Shown piece after piece: positions 15,093 through 19,968 of a stretch of DNA of 19,968 bases. This stretch comes from BOG-933 sp037147415. GTDB taxonomy: Bacteria > Pseudomonadota > Alphaproteobacteria > Azospirillales > Azospirillaceae. Under the pieces are notes generated by a model. It saw only the letters and a list, made by a program, of their open reading frames with translations. It was not told the origin of the DNA and ran no database searches. Position 1 is the stretch's first letter. The number at the start of each line of letters is the position of its first letter. Location: the NCBI GenBank assembly GCA_037147415.1, contig JBAWVF010000063.1, forward strand, positions 1-19,968, read 5' to 3'. The position numbers were made by a program, and so were the translations under genes.

Positions 15093-15377
15093 TCAGGGAC
15101 GATTCATATCATCTTCGTTCGGGGTCAGGGTGCGTAAGCCCAGCGCGTGAACCCGTTCGGCCATTTCTTCGGCCAGCACGCCATAGACCGTGCGATGACG
15201 GGCCACGGTCGGCTGTCCGTTGAACGCGGCGGAAACGACGACCACGCGGAAATGACTTTCGCCTTCGGGATGGCGGCCGGCATGCCCGACATGGCTATCC
15301 GAGTCGTCGATGATTTCAAGCCGGGTCGGGGCGAGAGCATCGGTCAGCTTGCGGCGGATGCGTTCAGTAATTGTCAT
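15093..15377 (-). CDS. bolA: BolA family protein
   Basis: This small BolA-fold protein of 94 residues is of a class that works with monothiol glutaredoxins in Fe-S cluster handling and can affect transcription. Recognisable blocks are ERIRRKLTDALAPTRLEIIDDSDSHVGH at the N-terminus, GESHFRVVVVSAAFNGQ with the conserved histidine of the family, and the helix-turn-helix-like RHRTVYGVLAEEMAERVHALGLRT. The ATG at 15377 has AGGAGG five bases upstream. The open frame continues upstream but through the divergent J-protein gene, so it is not used. The bolA/J-protein/cobS/cobT arrangement is common in alphaproteobacteria. Confidence 0.93.
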   Translation of the reverse strand: MTITERIRRKLTDALAPTRLEIIDDSDSHVGHAGRHPEGESHFRVVVVSAAFNGQPTVARHRTVYGVLAEEMAERVHALGLRTLTPNEDDMNRP

Positions 15378-15417
15378 GGTAGCCTCCTGTTCCCAGCCTA
15401 CAGGATTGCGGCGGGTC

Positions 15418-15446
15418 TTGTCAGCGGGGCATTCTCCGACGATACT
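15418..15446 (+). promoter_or_regulatory. Promoter of the J-domain protein gene, predicted leaderless
   Basis: TTGTCA (15418-15423) and GATACT (15441-15446) are spaced exactly 17 bp. The predicted transcription start falls at about 15452-15454, coinciding with the ATG at 15453, which also lacks a Shine-Dalgarno. The -35 overlaps CTGACA on the opposite strand (15419-15424), a possible -35 for bolA. Confidence 0.5.
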
Positions 15447-15452
15447 TCTCTC

Positions 15453-16028
15453 ATGCCCAAGAGCGAGGCGCCCTTTTCGAACGACCGGTCGCACCGACCT
15501 CCTCCGAGGGGGTGCGAGTGCCCCGGCTGTGCGGCCGAGGGGCTGTATCCGGCACCGAAGGCCAAGGATCGCTTGCGGGAGTATTTCTGGTTTTGCCTTG
15601 ATCATGTGCGCGAATATAACCGGGCGTGGGATTATTACGCCGGGATGAGCACCGCTCAGATCGAGGCGGAAACGCGCTCCGATACCATTTGGCAGCGGCC
15701 AACCTGGCCGCTCGGCAACTGGAGACTTCGCGAACGGAATCTTCGCGATAGCGTTAATGGCGAGCATGGTTTTCCGTTCGGGCATGCCGGGAGCGATCCT
15801 CCGCCCGGTCGATCGGGGTGGCAGTCCGTGAATCGGTCTCCGGAGGATGAGGCGTTTCATGTGCTCGGGCTCGAGCGTGACTCCGACTTCCCCGTGATCA
15901 AGGCGCGCTATCGGGAGTTGGCGAAACGTCATCATCCCGACGCCAATGGTGGCGATAAGGTGGCCGAAGAGAAGCTGAAAGAGATCAATCAAGCCTATAC
16001 CGTGTTAAGGGCCGCTTACGGCCGGTAG
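15453..16028 (+). CDS. J-domain co-chaperone with N-terminal cysteine motif
   Basis: This 191-residue DnaJ-like protein should stimulate the ATPase of an Hsp70 partner. The C-terminal J domain (about residues 130-190) reads DEAFHVLGLERDSDFPVIKARYRELAKRHHPD, with the HPD tripeptide at 161-163 and then LKEINQAYTVLRAAYG. The N-terminal part has C21-x-C23-x2-C26 followed by WFCLDHVREYN (Cys48, His51), a likely zinc site, and the DYYAGMSTAQIEAETRSD block shared by this alphaproteobacterial subfamily. There is no G/F linker or canonical DnaJ zinc domain, so it is not DnaJ itself. It is divergent from bolA and 76 bp upstream of cobS. The start is fixed by the promoter geometry and family length. Confidence 0.88.
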   Translation: MPKSEAPFSNDRSHRPPPRGCECPGCAAEGLYPAPKAKDRLREYFWFCLDHVREYNRAWDYYAGMSTAQIEAETRSDTIWQRPTWPLGNWRLRERNLRDSVNGEHGFPFGHAGSDPPPGRSGWQSVNRSPEDEAFHVLGLERDSDFPVIKARYRELAKRHHPDANGGDKVAEEKLKEINQAYTVLRAAYGR

Positions 16029-16066
16029 ACCTCGTGCATTGCGGCGCGCTACACTCGTCCCCGAGA

Positions 16067-16087
16067 CCCGGGCGGACCAAGCCCGGG
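16067..16087 (+). terminator. GC-rich hairpin between the J-protein gene and cobS
   Basis: CCCGGGC (16067-16073) and GCCCGGG (16081-16087) pair perfectly around a 7-base loop. No U-run follows, so it could be an attenuating leader structure or a weak terminator ahead of cobS. No sequence resembling a cobalamin riboswitch was seen in the short gap. Confidence 0.4.
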
Positions 16088-16104
16088 GTTCCAATGAACT
16101 ATGA

Positions 16105-17112
16105 ATGGCGTTTCCGATGGTAAACCAGGGCAGCACGGCCAAGTTTGATCACGTGCCGGATATTAAGGTGTCGGTCCGTCAAATGTTCGGGATCGACAGT
16201 GACATGGAAGTGCCGGCATTCGGCCAACCGACCGAGCATGTCCCGATTTTAGACGAAGCCTATCGTTTCGATCGCGACACCACCCTCGCCATCCTGGCCG
16301 GCTTTGCCTACAACCGGCGGGTCATGATCCAGGGCTATCATGGCACCGGCAAGTCGACTCACATCGAACAGGTTGCGTCCCGGCTCAATTGGCCGTGCAT
16401 CCGAATCAATCTCGATAGCCATATCAGCCGAATCGATCTGATCGGCAAGGATGCCATCGTTCTGCGCGACGGCAAGCAGGTGACCGAATACCGCGAGGGC
16501 CTGTTGCCCTGGTCGCTTCAGCATCCCTGTGCGCTGGTATTCGACGAATATGATGCCGGGCGTCCCGATGTCATGTTCGTGATTCAGCGCGTGCTGGAGG
16601 TCGAAGGCAAGCTGACTTTGCTTGATCAGAACAAGGTGATTCATCCTCACCCGGCCTTCCGGCTGTTTTGTACGTCGAATACCATCGGTTTGGGCGACAC
16701 CACCGGGCTTTATCACGGCACCCAGCAGATCAATCAGGGCCAGATGGACCGCTGGAACATCGTGGCGACGCTCAATTACTTGCCGCACAAGGAAGAGGTC
16801 GGCATCGTGCTCGCCAAGGTGCCGAGCTATAGCCAAAGCCCCAAACAGCGCGAGCAGGTGGCGTCGATGGTCCGGCTGGCCGATCTGACCAGGGCCGGCT
16901 TCATCAATGGCGACATCTCGACCGTCATGTCGCCGCGCACCGTCATTACCTGGGCGGAAAATGCGCGTATTTTCAATGATCTGGCCTTTGCGTTCCGGGT
17001 AACCTTTCTCAACAAGTGCGACGAGACCGAGCGCCCGACCATTGCCGAATATTATCAGCGCTGTTTCGGCACCGAGTTGCCGGAGACCGGGATTAAGGCA
17101 ACCCTGGTGTAA
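16105..17112 (+). CDS. cobS: Aerobic cobaltochelatase subunit CobS (AAA+ ATPase)
   Basis: This 335-residue AAA+ motor subunit works with CobT and CobN to insert Co2+ into hydrogenobyrinic acid a,c-diamide in aerobic cobalamin synthesis. It shows the N-terminal CobS segment (VSVRQMFGIDSDMEVPAFG), Walker A GYHGTGKST (77-85) and Walker B ALVFDEYD (143-150). Sensor 1 is FRLFCTSNTIGLGDTTGLYHGTQQINQGQMDRW, which is highly characteristic of CobS. Length is typical. The ATG at 16105 has no clear Shine-Dalgarno; the closest purine run is in the upstream hairpin. cobT follows after 24 bp. No cobN or other cob gene is in the window. Confidence 0.95.
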   Translation: MAFPMVNQGSTAKFDHVPDIKVSVRQMFGIDSDMEVPAFGQPTEHVPILDEAYRFDRDTTLAILAGFAYNRRVMIQGYHGTGKSTHIEQVASRLNWPCIRINLDSHISRIDLIGKDAIVLRDGKQVTEYREGLLPWSLQHPCALVFDEYDAGRPDVMFVIQRVLEVEGKLTLLDQNKVIHPHPAFRLFCTSNTIGLGDTTGLYHGTQQINQGQMDRWNIVATLNYLPHKEEVGIVLAKVPSYSQSPKQREQVASMVRLADLTRAGFINGDISTVMSPRTVITWAENARIFNDLAFAFRVTFLNKCDETERPTIAEYYQRCFGTELPETGIKATLV

Positions 17113-17136
17113 TATTATTCCGGGGACGGCTGAATC

Positions 17137-19017
17137 ATGAGTGATAAGGAAAGTCCGCTCGAAATCTTCAAGCGTGCCACCACCGCAACGGTGCGGGCGT
17201 TGGCCGAGCGCGACGATATCGAGGTCGGCTTCAGCGCCGAGCCGCCGGCGGTGATCGGACAGCGGGTGCGGGTGCCGGTGCCGGCGCGCGACCTTAACCC
17301 GGCGGCGGTCGCTTGTGTGCGCGGCGGGGCCGATGCGGTGGCGTTGCGGTTGCGCCATCATAACCCGGCGATTCATGCCGCGCGCATGCCGGCGGGCGAT
17401 GTTCCGCGCGCCATTTACGATGCCTTGGAACAGGTGCGGTGCGAGGCTTTGGGCGTGCGCGCCATGCCGGGGGTGGCGGTCAATTTGGCGGCGACCCTGG
17501 CCGAACGGTGGCACCGCCTGGGTCTGGATCGGGCGACCGAGCGCGAACAGGTGCCCTTGGCCGAAGCGATGCGGGCGTTGGCACGAGAGGTGATCCACGG
17601 GCAGCCGTTGCCGGCGGTCGCCAGTCGGGCGGCTGAGCTGTGGCGGCCTTGGCTGGAGGAGCGACTCGGGCGGGATTGGGAGGGCGTTGCCGCCAGAATC
17701 GACAATCAGGATGCGTTTGCGCGCACCGTGCGTCGTCTGTTGGCCGATCTGGGCTTTGAAATCGGCGGCGAGCCTGAGCCGAGCGAGCCGGAAGAACCGG
17801 ACGACTCGAAGCAGGACGAGGGCGAAAACGAGGATGGTCAGAGCGGTGCCGATTCGGAGGGCGCCGACGAAATCGAAAATCTGACCGGCATGATGGACGA
17901 GGGCGACGACAAGGCCGAGACCACCGCGGACGATGAGGAAGACTTGGATGGCGAGGGCGGGGCGGCCGGTTGCGCCGAAGACACCACCCCCTCCGGGCCG
18001 CGCCGCCGCGACACGCGGGAGCGCGCACTCGAGATCGAGCGTGACGACTATAAAATCTACACCACCGCCTTTGATGAAGTGATCGGCGCCGCTGAGCTGT
18101 GCGATGCCGAGGAATTAGCCCGGCTGCGTGCGTTACTGGACGGTCAGCTTAAGAGCCTGCATGGCGTGATCGCGCGGCTGGCCAACCGTTTACAAAGACG
18201 CTTACTGGCCCGGCAGCAACGGTCGTGGGATTTCGACTTGGAAGAGGGGTTGCTCGACGCCGGGCGGCTGGCCCGGGTCGTGGTCAATCCGACCACGCCG
18301 CTATCGTTCAAATGCGAGCGGGAAACCGATTTTCGCGATACCGTGGTGTCGTTGCTGATCGATAATTCGGGCTCGATGCGCGGACGGCCGATCACGATCG
18401 CCGCGCTGTCGGCCGATATTCTGGCGCGTACGCTGGAACGCTGCTCGGTCAAGGTCGAGATTCTCGGCTTCACCACCCGGGCCTGGAAGGGCGGGGAAGC
18501 CCGCGACCGCTGGGTGAAAGCGGCCAAGCCGGCCAATCCGGGCCGGCTCAACGATCTGCGCCATATAATTTATAAAGGCGCCGACGCGCCCTGGCGCCGG
18601 ACCCGCAAGAATTTGGGGCTGTTGCTGCGCGAGGGCATCCTCAAGGAGAATATCGACGGCGAGGCCTTGCTGTGGGCTCATGGCCGGCTGCTGGCCCGTC
18701 CCGAGCAGCGGCGCATTTTAATGGTGATCTCGGACGGGGCGCCGGTCGACGACTCGACGCTCTCGGTTAATCCCGGCAGCTATCTGGAGCGCCATTTGCG
18801 CCGGGTGATCTCCGACATTGAGAGCCGCTCGCCGGTCGAATTGCTGGCGATCGGGATCGGGCACGACGTCACCCGCTATTACCGGCGCGCGGTCACCATC
18901 AGCGATGTCGATCAATTGGGCGGGGTCATGGTCGAAAAACTGGCCGAATTGTTCGAGGAAGACAACGCCCGTCGTCCCGGTCGCGCCGTGCCGGCCGTCT
19001 GGCGCCGGGCGGGGTAA
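17137..19017 (+). CDS. cobT: Aerobic cobaltochelatase subunit CobT
   Basis: This 626-residue partner of CobS forms the two-tier ring that drives the CobN chelatase. After an N-terminal helical domain (1-205) comes a long acidic linker (about 210-275; EPEPSEPEEPDDSKQDEGENED) typical of CobT. The C-terminal von Willebrand A/integrin-like domain has the MIDAS motif DNSGSMRG starting at Asp409 and a second acidic site SDGAPVDD at Asp533, with MVISDGAP and LLAIGIGHDV strands. Size agrees with known CobT. The start has GGGGACGG about eight bases upstream. The stop is one base before the next gene's GTG, so the two are probably co-translated. Confidence 0.95.
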   Translation: MSDKESPLEIFKRATTATVRALAERDDIEVGFSAEPPAVIGQRVRVPVPARDLNPAAVACVRGGADAVALRLRHHNPAIHAARMPAGDVPRAIYDALEQVRCEALGVRAMPGVAVNLAATLAERWHRLGLDRATEREQVPLAEAMRALAREVIHGQPLPAVASRAAELWRPWLEERLGRDWEGVAARIDNQDAFARTVRRLLADLGFEIGGEPEPSEPEEPDDSKQDEGENEDGQSGADSEGADEIENLTGMMDEGDDKAETTADDEEDLDGEGGAAGCAEDTTPSGPRRRDTRERALEIERDDYKIYTTAFDEVIGAAELCDAEELARLRALLDGQLKSLHGVIARLANRLQRRLLARQQRSWDFDLEEGLLDAGRLARVVVNPTTPLSFKCERETDFRDTVVSLLIDNSGSMRGRPITIAALSADILARTLERCSVKVEILGFTTRAWKGGEARDRWVKAAKPANPGRLNDLRHIIYKGADAPWRRTRKNLGLLLREGILKENIDGEALLWAHGRLLARPEQRRILMVISDGAPVDDSTLSVNPGSYLERHLRRVISDIESRSPVELLAIGIGHDVTRYYRRAVTISDVDQLGGVMVEKLAELFEEDNARRPGRAVPAVWRRAG

Positions 19018-19018
19018 C

Positions 19019-19939
19019 GTGGTTATTCCGGATCTGTCCGGTATCGACTCGGTTACCGGCTTTGACAGCGGGGTTGCAGGGCCGCATTTGCTGATCAATG
19101 CGCTCAGTCACGGCAACGAGCCGTGCGGGGCGGTGGCCATTGAGCGCCTGATTCGGTCGGGGCTGCGGCCGCGACGCGGGCGGCTGACCCTGGTGCTGGC
19201 CAATGTTGCGGCGTTCGCGCGCTATGATCCGCACCGCCCGCTGGCCTCGCGCTTCATTGACGAGGATTTTAACCGGCTGTGGTCGGCCGCGGTGCTCGAC
19301 GGTCCGGGCGACAGTGTCGAGCTGCGCCGTGCCCGCTACTTGCTCCCGCTGTATCAACAGGCCGACGCATTGCTTGACCTGCATTCGATGGCCACGCCCG
19401 GCGATCCGCTGATTCTGTGCGGGTGGCCCGGCCGGGCTCGGGCGCTGGCGTGTTCGCTCGGCTTTCCCCGATGGGTGGTGGCCGATCCCGGTCATGCCGC
19501 CGGGCGGCGCTTGATTGAATCGGGTGATTTTGCACGGTCGGATGCTGAGGTCGGGCCGGAGGGAAAGCTTGCGCTGTTGGTCGAATGCGGTCAGCATGGG
19601 GTGGCTGAGACTGCGGAGACCGCTTTTAACGTCAGTCTGCGTTTCTTGCGCTGTTTTGATGTGATTAACGACGATTTGTTCCCGATTTCGGAAATGTCCG
19701 GGCCGGTGCGGCAAATCATGGTTGAAGTCACTGAGGTTGTGACCGTGATCGGTGACAGCTTTATTCATGAAAGCGAACGCAGGAATATGGAGATTATTGC
19801 GGAAGCCGGTACGATAATCGGCTTTGATCAAGGGCGCTCGATCCGGACACCGTATGATAATTGCGTTCTAATCTTGCCGGCTCGGAAAGTCGGGCGTGGT
19901 CAGACCGCAGTTCGCTTTGGACGGATCGTCGTAGAATAG
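19019..19939 (+). CDS. Succinylglutamate desuccinylase / aspartoacylase family (M14-like) zinc hydrolase
   Basis: This 306-residue protein has the fold of zinc-dependent deacylases that cleave N-acyl amino acids. The zinc ligands are visible as H31-x2-E34 in ALSHGNEPCG and His122 in LLDLHSM. The catalytic-type glutamate is Glu189 in LVECGQHG. An Arg-rich RFIDEDFNRLW segment matches the substrate-side region of the family. The C-terminal beta domain ends AVRFGRIVVE. The GTG at 19019 is chosen because homology begins there, GGGCGGGG lies just upstream, and it follows the cobT stop by one base. A longer frame runs back inside cobT but is a shadow of it. The substrate is unknown, and nothing links it to cobalamin beyond position. 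AstE and aspartoacylase proper are alternatives. Confidence 0.85.
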   Translation: MVIPDLSGIDSVTGFDSGVAGPHLLINALSHGNEPCGAVAIERLIRSGLRPRRGRLTLVLANVAAFARYDPHRPLASRFIDEDFNRLWSAAVLDGPGDSVELRRARYLLPLYQQADALLDLHSMATPGDPLILCGWPGRARALACSLGFPRWVVADPGHAAGRRLIESGDFARSDAEVGPEGKLALLVECGQHGVAETAETAFNVSLRFLRCFDVINDDLFPISEMSGPVRQIMVEVTEVVTVIGDSFIHESERRNMEIIAEAGTIIGFDQGRSIRTPYDNCVLILPARKVGRGQTAVRFGRIVVE

Positions 19940-19968
19940 AGTGAGCGGTTTGAAGCCGCGCCTCTTTG

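Noticed and set aside
15378..15992. Upstream extension of the bolA frame on the minus strand
   Set aside because: It lies opposite the J-protein gene, and BolA homology plus an AGGAGG site fix the start at 15377.
16029..16104. Cobalamin riboswitch upstream of cobS
   Set aside because: The gap is only 76 bp and contains just a simple GC hairpin, far too short for a B12 riboswitch.

Overview
The window reads as an ordinary chromosomal segment of an alphaproteobacterium, most likely of Rhodospirillales type. The supporting evidence is gene content and order: fdxA next to carD, rpmE convergent with a DUF1465/RcdA gene, a bolA / J-protein / cobS / cobT block, a ubiquinone-pathway UbiA, and a zinc-free form of ribosomal protein L31. 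The DNA is GC-rich throughout, and no rRNA, tRNA, CRISPR array, insertion sequence or phage module was seen.

Layout. 160-1692 is the carboxyltransferase subunit of propionyl-CoA carboxylase (pccB). 1867-5963 pairs a membrane hybrid-sensing histidine kinase with an orphan TaqI/Eco57I-like adenine-N6 DNA methyltransferase, with a 4-nt overlap. 6068-8016 is a ParA-like ATPase translationally coupled to a long coiled-coil protein built on seven exact 75-bp units. rpmE (8138-8368) has a clear promoter with a perfect palindrome over its -10 element. It converges on rcdA (8383-8805, minus), which is divergent from ubiA (9037-10056). ubiA carries almost four perfect copies of a 27-bp in-frame repeat at its N-terminus. 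fdxA (10307-10639) is followed by the only gap over 300 bp.

11041-14345 looks like one transcription unit: carD, a phosphatase-fold protein that has lost nearly all metal ligands, a CorC-type CNNM/CBS transporter, and a DUF2889 protein. It ends tail-to-tail, with overlapping stops, against a ribbon-helix-helix regulator (14342-14905, minus). bolA (15093-15377, minus) and a J-domain protein (15453-16028, plus) diverge from a very compact promoter region in which the J-protein message appears leaderless. cobS, cobT and an aspartoacylase-family gene follow in close series to 19939.

How the genes work together. Most are housekeeping: propionyl-CoA and branched-chain catabolism, ribosome, ubiquinone, ferredoxin, RNA polymerase control, cobalt insertion for vitamin B12, and Fe-S homeostasis or cell-cycle proteolysis accessory factors. 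The accessory-looking part is 1867-8016. The best candidates for something undescribed are the ParA plus coiled-coil pair, the kinase-methyltransferase pair with a four-cysteine insert in the kinase PAS domain, and the pseudo-phosphatase beside carD. All functional proposals for these are inference from sequence alone.
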